From Pseudomonadota bacterium (GTDB lineage Bacteria; Pseudomonadota; Alphaproteobacteria; Rhizobiales; Rhizobiaceae): DNA of 64,000 nt. The position numbers were made by a program, and so were the translations under genes. Shown here piece after piece: positions 9,097 to 17,654 of this stretch. The first letter of the stretch is position 1, and the number at the start of each line of letters is the position of its first letter. Below the pieces are notes generated by a model, which did not search any database, was not told where the DNA came from, and saw nothing but the letters and a program-made list of their open reading frames with translations. The DNA lies in the NCBI GenBank assembly GCA_023444445.1, contig JAEXMK010000016.1, positions 62,001 through 126,000 on the forward strand, written 5' to 3'.

Positions 9097-12000
9097 ATGC
9101 CTGGTGACCCTATGGATCGGAATGTGACCGCCGAAAGGCAGTTGGAACCCACAGTATTTGCGCCGATTGCGCCGTCGCTTCCAGTCCGCGAGGACGAGCC
9201 TTATGCCCGCGATGAGATGCTGCACGAGATATTCGAGCAGACAGCCAAACGATTTCAAGCCAAATGCGCCGTCAGGCTGCTTGGCCATGATCCCGAGAAC
9301 AGCCGCCGTACCGAGCTCAGCTACGCGCAACTGGCCGAGCGCGCCACCCGGTTTGCCCGCCAGCTTCGTACCATGGGGGTTCAGCGCGGGGATCGCGTCG
9401 TCATCTGCCTGCCGCGCGGCCTCGATCAATATATGGCCATCCTCGGCACCCTCTCGGCCGGCGCCTGTTATGTGCCGGTTGACTGGAGCTATCCGCAGGA
9501 TCGGATCGATTTCATTGCCGAGGATAGCGGCGCCACGCTGATCGTCACGGATGCCGAACGGGCCGGCGGCATGCGCGTGAAAACGCTTGTGGTCAACGAG
9601 ACGCTCGGCGACCTGGCTGCGCAGGATGCCTTGCCGATCACGCGTGCCGAAAGCGGTGCGTCTCCGGATGACCTCGCTTATATCATCTACACATCGGGGA
9701 CCACCGGCCGTCCGAAGGGCGTGATGATTTCCCATCGCAGCGCCTGCCATTTCTTGCGCTCTGAAGGCGCAATCCTCGCCATTGAAGAGAGCGATCGGGT
9801 TTTCGGCGGGTTCAGTATTGCGTTCGACATGTCGATCGAGACGATGTGGAGCGCTTTTTCCGCCGGCGCCGAGCTGCTTGTCGCGACCGAGGCGCTGCAC
9901 AAGGCCGGGCCTGACGTGGCTTTCACGCTCGCGGCTGAAAACGTCACCGTCTGGCATGTCGTGCCGTCGCTTTTCACCCTCGTCGAGGCCGAAATACCCA
10001 CGCTCCGCGTCGTCAATCTGGGCGGCGAGGCATGCCCGCCCGACCTCGTCGACCGCTGGGCGCGTCCGGGTCTTCGGATTCTCAACACCTACGGACCGAC
10101 CGAAACGACTGTCACGGCAACCTGGACCGAGGTGCAGCGCGGACGCCGCGTCACCATCGGTCGGCCGCTGCCGGGATATACGGCCTGGATCGTTGACGAA
10201 AAACTCTGGCCGGTGGCTGCGGGCGCCGAAGGTGAACTTGTCATCGGGGGCCCGGGCCTTAGTGGCGGCTACGTGAACCGTCCCGATCTCACCGCAGACA
10301 AATTCGTCTATACACCGTTTAACGGACCGGATGGGCTGCCTGCCCGGATTTATCGTTCGGGCGACCTCGTGCGTCTCGATGCCGTTGGGGACATCGAATT
10401 CATGGGGCGTATCGATACGCAGGTGAAAATTCGCGGTTTCCGCGTCGAACTGGCGGAAATCGAAGCGGTGATTGCCGAAGATGCGTCGGTCGCGCAGGCC
10501 GTCGTCCATCTTTTCCGTGATAATGACGGATCGGAACTCCTTGCCGCATTCCTCGTTGCACGGGGAAATGCCGCAATCGACATCGAAGCCGCCCGCAAAC
10601 GTGTGAATGAGCGTCTGCCCAACTATATGCGGCCGGTCGCCTATCAGGTGCTGGATGCGCTGCCAACGCTTCCTGCCTCCGGCAAGGTCGATCGAAAGGC
10701 GTTGCAGCGTCCGGTCGTCGTCGCCGTTTCGGATCGGGAAGCGGTCGCGCCCGAAACGCCGCTTGAAATACAGCTTCACGCCATCTGGTCGGAGGCTTTC
10801 GCGCCGCAGAAGGTTTCAGTTGAGGACGATCTGTTTGAGGATCTCGGCGGCCATTCGCTGAAGGCTGCCCGGCTTGCCTCGGCAATCCGCAAATCGCCAG
10901 GCCTTTCCGGCGTTTCCATTCAGGACCTTTATGCCGCCCCCACCATCCGGCGGCTTGCCGAACGGCTGCGCGACCGTGTGATGGCCGATACCGTTGTACT
11001 CGAACCGTTTCATCGCGTCAGCGAATCCCAGAAGCGCTTGTGCTGGGCGCTCCAGACGATTGCTCTGGTGCCGATATATGCGGTGGCGGGGCTGCAATGG
11101 TTTTTCCCCTATCTCGCCTACACCTATCTGGTCGAAGATTTCGGTCGCGTATCGGCGCTGCTTCTCGGCGGCCTGAGCTTCGTTTTTATTCCGCCATTGG
11201 GGATGATATTCGCGATTGCCGTCAAATGGCTGATCATCGGCCGCTACAAGCCCGGCAACTACCCGCTGTGGGGCAGCTATTATTTGCGCTGGTGGTTGGT
11301 TAGACGTCTCTCCGACATCATCGCCACGCCTTATCTCAGCGGCACGCCGATGATCCGCTTTTATTACCGGCTGCTCGGCGCCAAGATCGGTCGACGTGCC
11401 TTCATCGGAACCGTCAGCATCGATACGGCCGATCTGGTCAGCATCGGCGATGATGCCATCGTCAGCGACTATGCCATGCTGGCAACGAGTTCGGTCGAGC
11501 GGGGACTGCTCCGCATCGGGCCTGTCTCGATTGGCAAGAGCGCGTTTATCGGAACCATGTCGGTGGTCGGACGCAACAGTGCGGTTGGCGATGCTGCCGT
11601 GCTGGACGATCTCTCGTCCCTGCCGATGAACCAGTCGATCCCGGCAGGCGAAAGCTGGAGCGGTTCTCCCGCCAAATGTATTGCGACCGGGCGTGTTGCA
11701 AAGCGGGATGAGGAGGCTGGGTTCCTGCGCCGCCTGCTGGTCGGCTTCGGGCTTTTCATCGCCGCCGCCATTCTTCCGCTCGTCGCCATCCTGCCGATTG
11801 CGCCGGGTCTGATCGCGATGATCGAGATCGACTGGAATACGGATGGGTATTCCTACCTGCTGATTTCGCCGGTCCTCGCGCTGACCTACATCATCCTCAT
11901 GTGCGTTCTGACGGTCGCCGCCAAGCGCCTGATCCTCGGTCCGGTGCGGCCCGGGCGATATTCCATCCATAGCTGGTTCTACCTGCGATTCTGGTTCGTC

Positions 12001-13131
12001 CAGCAGGTGACCGATCTGGCACTGGCGCTGCTTCATCCGATCTATGCGACGCTCTACGTGATCCCCTGGTATCGCGCGCTTGGCGTGCGGATCGGCAAAC
12101 GCGCCGGAATCTCGACGGCTGCGAAAATCGTGCCCGACCTCGTCGATATCGGGCCTGAGAGTTTCATTGCCGATGCGGTTGTCTTCGGCGCGGCGCGCCA
12201 TGAGCCCGGTATTATCGAACTTGCGCATACCCGGATCGGTCGGCGTTCCTTCATCGGCAATTCGGCCCTTTTGCCTACTGGTGCAACCATTGCCGATGGC
12301 GTCCTGATCGGCGTGCTTTCCAAGCCGCCGGCAAATGGCGGCGCCGAGCAGCCGGATGGGACCTGGTTCGGTTCCCCGCCGATTTCGTTGCCCGTGCGGC
12401 AGGCCGTCGGCCTGTTCGACGAGGGTGCGCGCTTCAACCCGCGGCCGCGCCTCGTCGCGATGCGCCTTGCCATCGAGGCCATCCGCGTGATCCTGCCACT
12501 GACGTTATTTCTGGCATTTTTCAGCCTGCTCTTCTCGATGGTCGGCGATATCCAGGATTATGACGACAGCCAGTCGTTGATCGCCTTGATTTTCCCGTTC
12601 CTTTATATCGGTTTCGCGCTCGCCTGCGGTCTCTCCGTCGTCGCGCTGAAATGGCTGGTGATGGGTCGCTATAAGCCGACGACAAAGCCGCTCTGGAGTA
12701 CCTTCGTATGGCGAACCGAGCTGGTGACGGCGACCTATGAAAACCTCGCGGTGCCGAACCTGCTCCAACCGTTGCGGGGAACGCCATGGCTCGCCTTTTA
12801 TCTTCGTCTTCTCGGCTGCAAGATCGGCCGCGACTGCTATATCGATACGACCGACATCACTGAACATGATCTGGTGAGGATTGGCGACGAAGTTGCGCTC
12901 AATGAATTCTCCGGCCTGCAAACTCACCTTTTTGAAGACCGCGTCATGAAAGTGAGTGGCGTAACGGTCGCTGACCGCGCGGTGATCGGCTCGTATGCCA
13001 TTGTGCTCTACGATGCCGAAATCGGGGAGGATGCCCAGCTTGGCGATCTTTCCGTGGTCATGAAAGGCGAGACGCTGCCAGCCGGAACATCGTGGGAGGG
13101 GTCTCCGGCCCAGCTTGTGCGCAATGTATGA
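9097..13131 (+). CDS. Pls-like polyamino-acid synthetase: A-T plus three membrane/acyltransferase-like modules
   Basis: This 1344-residue single-module NRPS has no standard condensation or thioesterase domain. Residues ~40-540 are an adenylation domain (core YTSGTTGRPKG near 200, TYGPTET, GRIDTQVKIRGFRVE, and the catalytic lysine of SGKVDRKAL at 530). A thiolation domain follows with GGHSL, phosphopantetheine Ser587. Then come three repeats of a membrane pair plus a left-handed beta-helix acyltransferase-like domain: membrane ~645-720, 885-965 and 1125-1200; helices ~755-870, 990-1100 and 1225-1340. The KIGRRAFIGT, RIGKRAGIST and KIGRDCYIDT segments mark each repeat. Length and architecture match epsilon-poly-lysine synthetase (Pls, ~1320 residues), which chains one amino acid into an isopeptide polymer. 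A second ATG at 9112 is an alternative start. Confidence 0.88.
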   Translation: MPGDPMDRNVTAERQLEPTVFAPIAPSLPVREDEPYARDEMLHEIFEQTAKRFQAKCAVRLLGHDPENSRRTELSYAQLAERATRFARQLRTMGVQRGDRVVICLPRGLDQYMAILGTLSAGACYVPVDWSYPQDRIDFIAEDSGATLIVTDAERAGGMRVKTLVVNETLGDLAAQDALPITRAESGASPDDLAYIIYTSGTTGRPKGVMISHRSACHFLRSEGAILAIEESDRVFGGFSIAFDMSIETMWSAFSAGAELLVATEALHKAGPDVAFTLAAENVTVWHVVPSLFTLVEAEIPTLRVVNLGGEACPPDLVDRWARPGLRILNTYGPTETTVTATWTEVQRGRRVTIGRPLPGYTAWIVDEKLWPVAAGAEGELVIGGPGLSGGYVNRPDLTADKFVYTPFNGPDGLPARIYRSGDLVRLDAVGDIEFMGRIDTQVKIRGFRVELAEIEAVIAEDASVAQAVVHLFRDNDGSELLAAFLVARGNAAIDIEAARKRVNERLPNYMRPVAYQVLDALPTLPASGKVDRKALQRPVVVAVSDREAVAPETPLEIQLHAIWSEAFAPQKVSVEDDLFEDLGGHSLKAARLASAIRKSPGLSGVSIQDLYAAPTIRRLAERLRDRVMADTVVLEPFHRVSESQKRLCWALQTIALVPIYAVAGLQWFFPYLAYTYLVEDFGRVSALLLGGLSFVFIPPLGMIFAIAVKWLIIGRYKPGNYPLWGSYYLRWWLVRRLSDIIATPYLSGTPMIRFYYRLLGAKIGRRAFIGTVSIDTADLVSIGDDAIVSDYAMLATSSVERGLLRIGPVSIGKSAFIGTMSVVGRNSAVGDAAVLDDLSSLPMNQSIPAGESWSGSPAKCIATGRVAKRDEEAGFLRRLLVGFGLFIAAAILPLVAILPIAPGLIAMIEIDWNTDGYSYLLISPVLALTYIILMCVLTVAAKRLILGPVRPGRYSIHSWFYLRFWFVQQVTDLALALLHPIYATLYVIPWYRALGVRIGKRAGISTAAKIVPDLVDIGPESFIADAVVFGAARHEPGIIELAHTRIGRRSFIGNSALLPTGATIADGVLIGVLSKPPANGGAEQPDGTWFGSPPISLPVRQAVGLFDEGARFNPRPRLVAMRLAIEAIRVILPLTLFLAFFSLLFSMVGDIQDYDDSQSLIALIFPFLYIGFALACGLSVVALKWLVMGRYKPTTKPLWSTFVWRTELVTATYENLAVPNLLQPLRGTPWLAFYLRLLGCKIGRDCYIDTTDITEHDLVRIGDEVALNEFSGLQTHLFEDRVMKVSGVTVADRAVIGSYAIVLYDAEIGEDAQLGDLSVVMKGETLPAGTSWEGSPAQLVRNV

Positions 13132-13157
13132 GTGAGTTTGCGCTGGCATCCCCTTTT

Positions 13158-13183
13158 CATCTCCGCCGCCAGCGGCGGAGATG
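13158..13183. terminator. Strong hairpin between convergent genes
   Basis: A perfect 11-bp GC-rich stem (CATCTCCGCCG with CGGCGGAGATG) and a CCAG loop sits 26 bases after the synthetase stop and just beyond the stop of the convergent small gene. There is no T-run on either strand, so it is a likely but not classic bidirectional terminator. Confidence 0.5.
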
Positions 13184-13186
13184 CCG

Positions 13187-13375
13187 TTACAGAAAATTGG
13201 CCGCGGGCGGAACTTCAGCGTCCATGTGACGATCGATCACCTTGTAATCCTTCTCGGAAAATGCGCCATTATCTCGGTTCTGTCGCCTGATCCACCGTGC
13301 GCACTGCGAAATATCGTCAGTTTCAAAAACGGGCTCGTCGCCGCAAGGCCCAATCCGCATCAATACATAGCGCAA
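13187..13375 (-). CDS. Small hypothetical protein, TTG start
   Basis: This encodes a 62-residue acidic/polar protein with no recognised domain. It reads as a coherent small protein (DISQCARWIRRQN, then EKDYKVIDRHMD) of a kind common in rhizobia. The first codon is TTG, preceded by AGGAG at 8 bases, a strong ribosome site. An ATG five codons further in has no such site. The flanking DNA is AT-rich. There is no operon partner. It could be a spurious frame, but the ribosome site and the flanking hairpin terminator support it. Confidence 0.5.
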   Translation of the reverse strand: MRYVLMRIGPCGDEPVFETDDISQCARWIRRQNRDNGAFSEKDYKVIDRHMDAEVPPAANFL

Positions 13376-13595
13376 TCAATATGCTCCTAAATTAATTATA
13401 AGGTATATTGAATATGGAGTGTGTACATCGTTTGCATACCCCAATTGGAGTAGGCCTGGTCAATCGGACTAGAGTGGACCGGAGGGGAGGGCCAGTCCTC
13501 AGGTGACAATAAGGCGGCTCAGGAAAGCAATGAGCTCTGTCTGTCGTTTTGTATCCGTCTTGCTAGCTGCGGTCTATTGAGCGCCAGATCAGGGG

Positions 13596-14081
13596 TTACC
13601 ACAGTTCGGCCAGACCGCCTGATGAGCCGTTGACTGGATCGGTCTTCGGCTTTGGTAGTGCCTTTATCCGCGCAAGCGTGTCTTCTGTTGGTGCTGATGT
13701 TTGGATATCAGCGTGCTGCCCGGGTGGATATCCGCCCACGACCTGAAAATCTGCGGAGGATTTCAGCCGCTTATGGCCAGTGCCTGCTGGCAACATCATA
13801 CAGTCCCCTTGCGAGACTTCCATCCGCTCTCCATCCGGGCCGCCGATCTGTAAAGTCGCATGACCCCGTCCGATGCCGAGAACCTCATGCGCGCCGCTGT
13901 GATAATGGTGATAGTCAAAGACACCGTTGCGCCAGATGCCCGTCCAGCCATTTTCGGAAAACATTGCTTCAAAGGCCGCCGTATCCGGGTGGGGACTGAT
14001 TTGACGGTAGATGAGGACAGGAAATCGCTGGTTGTTGGGAATATGTTCACTGGGATCAAAAGTGATTTTTTCAATTATCAT
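13596..14081 (-). CDS. YjlB-like cupin protein
   Basis: This 161-residue protein has a single cupin barrel. The first metal motif is visible as FDYHHYHSGAHEVLG, giving histidines and a glutamate. The second conserved strand is GDCMMLPAGTGHKRL with a further histidine. The family (COG4297, YjlB of Bacillus) has no assigned reaction; cupins of this size are often dioxygenases, isomerases or small-molecule binders. The frame is open 21 codons further upstream from a TTG, but the internal ATG beginning MIIEKITFDP matches the usual family N-terminus. It is monocistronic as far as can be seen. Confidence 0.8.
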   Translation of the reverse strand: MIIEKITFDPSEHIPNNQRFPVLIYRQISPHPDTAAFEAMFSENGWTGIWRNGVFDYHHYHSGAHEVLGIGRGHATLQIGGPDGERMEVSQGDCMMLPAGTGHKRLKSSADFQVVGGYPPGQHADIQTSAPTEDTLARIKALPKPKTDPVNGSSGGLAELW

Positions 14082-14388
14082 GTCCGTCAGCCCTTTCGAT
14101 GTCTTGCGGAACAGAGTGGCGGGAAGTTCTCTCCAAACCCGCAAAAATGGGATACAGAGTCGCGATGTTAAGTGCCGAGGTGTTCTTTTGTTCCGCGCAG
14201 TCGCGTCGTTATCGTGTCGCTTGCCTGCTGCAGAGCCGCTCGGGCAGAAGAGCCGCCCTGCGTGACGTTAAGAAAACCCCGCATTGCTCCGGCGGTCCAG
14301 CCCGCGATTAGGCTCCGACACACTCGACTTGCCACATAAAGTGTTGTTAGCTCAGCACATGTGAGAGCGAATGTGTCGGAGGGGCCGC
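14082..14388. other. Intergenic region with a 5'-leader inverted repeat
   Basis: This gap lies between the divergent cupin and histidine kinase genes. No gene is supported; a 70-codon frame across it lacks a ribosome site and family features. Its right end holds the inverted repeat described separately. The rest shows nothing I can assign. Confidence 0.6.
14313..14381 (+). promoter_or_regulatory. Inverted repeat overlapping the kinase ribosome site
   Basis: CTCCGACACA at 14313-14322 is perfectly complementary to TGTGTCGGAG at 14372-14381. The right arm contains the GGAG that is the start of the ribosome site for the kinase ATG at 14389. A smaller stem (GTGTTG with CAGCAC, one G-U pair) fits inside the loop. 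If the transcript begins upstream of the left arm, the ribosome site would be paired and translation reduced. A DNA-binding dyad is the alternative. Confidence 0.45.
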
Positions 14389-15786
14389 ATGAGACTCAGG
14401 AACCAGATTCTTGCGCTGGCCATAGGGCCCCTTGTGCTGGCGATCATCATCATCACCGCACTCATCACCTGGCAATCAATGACGCTGGCGCGCACGAGCA
14501 TCGACGCGTTTGAACGAAACATGCTCGCTGCCAAGGAGGCGGAACTCCTTAACCTCACCAATCTCGCCCTGTCTGCCATCCGCTCGGTTTATGACAAGGC
14601 CGGACCTGATGACGACGCGGCAAAGGAAGAGGTCAAGCGCATTTTGATGGACCTGGACTATGGCACGGACGGCTATTTCTTCGTCTATGACTATGACGGG
14701 TTGAACGTCGTTCATCCGCGACAGAATTTCCGACCGGGTAACAATTGGCTGGATCTTTATGATCCTGACGGCAACCGCGTCATTTACGACCTGATCCTCA
14801 AGGCGAAGGAAGGCGGAGGCCTTGTTCAGTACAAGTGGGAAAAACCCTCTACCCGGAAGACGGCCGACAAGCTGTCTTTTGCGGCCGGTCTCGACAAGTG
14901 GCGTTGGATGATCGGAACGGGGGTTTATCTGGATGACGTCTTTGCAGCAACCGCGGCGGCCAAGGAAGAATTGCGCCACTCCATTACATGGAATTTTCTG
15001 ATCGTTGCGCTGTTTGCTGTTCCTGCCGTGCTGTTGGTGTTTGCCACCTGCATGTTGCTCAATCTACGCCAGCAGAGGATGGCGGATGGGCGGCTCAAGG
15101 AATTGATGCAGCGAGTCATTGATACGCAGGAAGAGGAGCGCCTGCGTATCGCCCGCGAATTGCATGACGGTATTTCTCAAAATCTCGTCGGCGTGCGCTT
15201 CGCAATCGATCTTGCCAGGCGCAAGGTAACTCCTGACAATGTCGGTGCCGTAGAGGCTATCGGCAAAGGGGCGGCCGCGTTGACCGAGGCAATCAAGGAG
15301 GTCCGCCGCATCTCCCACGACCTGCGCCCGCGCGTTCTTGATGACCTGGGATTGACCGCGGCTTTGGAGGCGCTGATTTCCAGCTTTTCCGAACGCACCG
15401 GTATTGCGGCAACGCTGGAATCGGTGGCCTTCAAGCACATGCTCGTTCCCGAAGCACGTGTCGCCCTTTATCGCGTGGCGCAAGAGGCGCTGACCAATAT
15501 TGAGCGTCATTCGAATGCGACGCGCGTAACCATCAGGTTCTCCAGCCGCGATGAACGCGTGCAGATGGTCGTCAGCGACAATGGCCGCGGATTTCCGGCT
15601 ACCCGGAACGAGAGCGAAATGCCAGCCGATAGGGGGCTTGGCTTGCGAAACATGCAGGAACGCATGACCCATTTCGGAGGCAGGCTTGATGTGGAAAGCT
15701 CTGCCAAGGGAACGATTCTGCGAGCGGTTCTGCCCATGACTGCCATGAAGGATCGCAGCCACCGTTTGCAGGAGGCCGCGGAATGA
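14389..15786 (+). CDS. NarL-partner sensor histidine kinase with sCache sensor
   Basis: This 465-residue membrane sensor kinase has a first membrane segment at ~10-28 and a periplasmic single-Cache domain at ~35-190 (TDGYFFVYDYDGLNVVHP, then GLDKWRWMIGTGVY). A second membrane segment is at ~200-222. It continues with a HisKA_3 dimerisation domain with phospho-acceptor His259 in ARELHDGISQNL, and a HATPase domain (N-box EALTNIERHSNAT, G-boxes DNGRGF and GLGLRNMQERM). sCache domains of this type often bind small carboxylates. The ATG follows GGAGGGG at 6 bases and is preferred over one six codons earlier. It overlaps its response regulator by 4 bases and faces a TRAP carboxylate transporter operon, a plausible target. 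Confidence 0.92.
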   Translation: MRLRNQILALAIGPLVLAIIIITALITWQSMTLARTSIDAFERNMLAAKEAELLNLTNLALSAIRSVYDKAGPDDDAAKEEVKRILMDLDYGTDGYFFVYDYDGLNVVHPRQNFRPGNNWLDLYDPDGNRVIYDLILKAKEGGGLVQYKWEKPSTRKTADKLSFAAGLDKWRWMIGTGVYLDDVFAATAAAKEELRHSITWNFLIVALFAVPAVLLVFATCMLLNLRQQRMADGRLKELMQRVIDTQEEERLRIARELHDGISQNLVGVRFAIDLARRKVTPDNVGAVEAIGKGAAALTEAIKEVRRISHDLRPRVLDDLGLTAALEALISSFSERTGIAATLESVAFKHMLVPEARVALYRVAQEALTNIERHSNATRVTIRFSSRDERVQMVVSDNGRGFPATRNESEMPADRGLGLRNMQERMTHFGGRLDVESSAKGTILRAVLPMTAMKDRSHRLQEAAE

Positions 15787-16415
15787 CAGTTCACCCTATC
15801 CGGGTTCTTCTTGTCGACAACCATCCTCTTATCCTCGACGGGTTGAAGGCAGTGCTTGAAACGTACGAGCACATCACTGTCGTCGGAACCGCAGTGTCTG
15901 CTATCGCGGGTATCGACGCGGCCGTCGCCACGCAACCGCATGTCGTTCTGATGGATATCAACATGCCCCAGATCAATGGGATCGATGCCCTCGAACTGTT
16001 CAAGGAAAAACAGATTTCAGCGCGGGTGCTGATGTTGTCCATGCATGACAGCCGGGAATATATTTCGACATCGGTGATGTATGGTGCGGCTGGATATATC
16101 CTGAAGGATGTGGCCACCGAGGAAATCGTGGCGGCGATCGACACCGTTGCGGCGGGTGGCACCTATTTCTCGTCAGGAGTCCGGGATGTGCTGATGGAGA
16201 GCTCCACTGGCAGGCTAAAGGAACTCACCACACGCGAGCAGGACGTTCTGCTTTTGATTGCAAGGGGAAAAAGCAATCGCGACGCCGCTCTGGCGCTCGA
16301 TATCGCGGAGCGCACGATGGAAACCCACCGCAAGAACATCAAGCGGAAACTGGATATTGCAACGACTGCCGGCCTCATTCGCTATGCGATAGACAACGGT
16401 CTTATCAAGGAGTAG
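15783..16415 (+). CDS. NarL/FixJ-family response regulator
   Basis: This 210-residue two-domain regulator has a receiver domain with phospho-acceptor Asp58 in VLMDINMPQING, acidic pocket residues in LLVDNHP, and the conserved lysine in GYILKDV. The C-terminal LuxR helix-turn-helix is LTTREQDVLLLIARGKSNRDAALALDIAERTMETHRKNIKRKL. Its ATG overlaps the kinase stop (ATGA), so the two are co-translated and form one system. The target is not shown by sequence; the convergent TRAP operon or a distant gene are both possible. Confidence 0.93.
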   Translation: MTVHPIRVLLVDNHPLILDGLKAVLETYEHITVVGTAVSAIAGIDAAVATQPHVVLMDINMPQINGIDALELFKEKQISARVLMLSMHDSREYISTSVMYGAAGYILKDVATEEIVAAIDTVAAGGTYFSSGVRDVLMESSTGRLKELTTREQDVLLLIARGKSNRDAALALDIAERTMETHRKNIKRKLDIATTAGLIRYAIDNGLIKE

Positions 16416-16427
16416 CCGCGAAAAAGC

Positions 16428-16461
16428 GAGGCCCGCAAATGTGTCACCACCTGAGGGCCTC
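16428..16461. terminator. Possible terminator between convergent operons
   Basis: GAGGCCC at 16428-16434 and GGGCCTC at 16455-16461 form a 7-bp stem with a 20-base loop, between the stops of the response regulator and the TRAP binding protein. There is no clear T-run. Confidence 0.35.
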
Positions 16462-16479
16462 ACTGATAGTCAAATCTGC

Positions 16480-17592
16480 TTATTTGCCTGCGGTCTGCAT
16501 CGCATAGCCATAGCTGTCATACGTGTATTCGGCGACGCGGAACCATTCATAGCTCTCGTCGCGGAACTTTTTCCAGCCAGGATAGATCTTGGCCCATGTG
16601 GGATGCTTTTGCGTGTATTCGTCATAGAGTTCAAAGGTTGCCTTATAGGCGGCGTCGAGCACGTCCCGTGGCAACGGGCGAAGCTGCGTTCCCTTGGAAA
16701 CCAGCGAGCGGATCGCATCCTTGTTCTTGACGTCGTATAGTGCCTGCATGTTGATGTTGGCGGCCTTGCAGGCGGTCTCAAGCGCTGCCTTGTATTCATC
16801 AGGCAGGGCCGCATATTGATCCTTGTTGACGAAGAAGTGGATCGTCAGACCACCCTCCCAGAATGCCGGATAATAATAGTAGGGCGCAATCTGGTAGAAG
16901 CCGAGCTTTTCGTCGTCATAGGGACCGACCCACTCTGCGGCGTCAATGGTCCCGCGTTCCAGTGCCGGATAGATATCGCCGCCGGGAAGCTGCTGTGGCA
17001 CGGCGCCGAGTTTCGCAAGCACCTGTCCGGCGACACCGGCAATGCGCATCTTGAGGCCTTTTATATCCTCGATACTCTTGATCTCCTTGCGATACCAGCC
17101 ACCCATCTGGGCGCCCGTCGCACCACCGGGAATGCCGATGACGCCATAGTCGGAGAGGAACTCGTTATAGGCCTCATTGCCGCCGCCGTGGTAGAGCCAG
17201 GCATTCTGCTGGCGGGCATTCAGGCCGAAGGGGATGGTCGAGCCGATGGCGAATGTCGGATCCTTGCCCGTGAAATAATAACCGCAGGTATGGGATATTT
17301 CGACAGTATTGGCCTTCACGGCATCTATGGCCTGAGTGCCGGGAACGATTTCACCGGCCTGAAAGACCTGGATGTCGAACTTGCCACCTGTTATTGCCCT
17401 TAGGGCGTTGGCCATGACGACGGCACCGCCGTAAATCGTGTCCAGATTGTTCGGGAAACCTGACGTCAAACGCCAGCGAACGCTCGGCGACGACTGGGCT
17501 ATGGCAGGTGTTGCAAGCGTCGAAGCCGCCGCTGCCGCCCCCGCAAGCACACCGCCTGACAGGAACTGTCTGCGGCCTGGATTGTCCTTCAT
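16480..17592 (-). CDS. TRAP transporter solute-binding protein (DctP/TakP type)
   Basis: This 370-residue periplasmic protein has a twin-arginine-like leader: GRRQFLSGG, a hydrophobic stretch, and cleavage after TPAIA near residue 32. The DctP-family segment GLKMRIAGVAGQVLAKLG carries the conserved arginine that grips the substrate carboxylate, and WVGPYDDEKLGFY resembles TakP-like binding proteins for 2-oxo acids. It is the last gene of a dctQ-dctM-dctP-ordered operon, with 62 bases between it and the large permease. Substrate is inferred as a mono- or 2-oxo-carboxylate; sequence alone does not fix it. Confidence 0.9.
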   Translation of the reverse strand: MKDNPGRRQFLSGGVLAGAAAAASTLATPAIAQSSPSVRWRLTSGFPNNLDTIYGGAVVMANALRAITGGKFDIQVFQAGEIVPGTQAIDAVKANTVEISHTCGYYFTGKDPTFAIGSTIPFGLNARQQNAWLYHGGGNEAYNEFLSDYGVIGIPGGATGAQMGGWYRKEIKSIEDIKGLKMRIAGVAGQVLAKLGAVPQQLPGGDIYPALERGTIDAAEWVGPYDDEKLGFYQIAPYYYYPAFWEGGLTIHFFVNKDQYAALPDEYKAALETACKAANINMQALYDVKNKDAIRSLVSKGTQLRPLPRDVLDAAYKATFELYDEYTQKHPTWAKIYPGWKKFRDESYEWFRVAEYTYDSYGYAMQTAGK

Positions 17593-17654
17593 GATTTACC
17601 TCCTCCTGTTGAATATGTGTGACGTGCTCGGGCGCTTTCGTGGCCGGTCAATTG

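Noticed and set aside
7996-10779. Very long open frame (over 900 codons) on the minus strand
   Set aside because: It runs antisense to the SDR, racemase and synthetase genes, shows no family motifs and reflects GC-rich codon structure of the real genes.
10816-12228. 470-codon minus-strand frame
   Set aside because: It is antisense to the synthetase, with composition typical of shadow frames (rich in Arg, Asp, Gln, His).
9097-13131. Idea that the synthetase is a siderophore NRPS
   Set aside because: No condensation, thioesterase or further modules and no siderophore genes nearby; the membrane/acyltransferase repeats match the Pls plan instead.
14099-14311. 70-codon plus-strand frame before the kinase
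   Set aside because: No ribosome site, serine/arginine-rich random-like sequence, overlaps the cupin leader.
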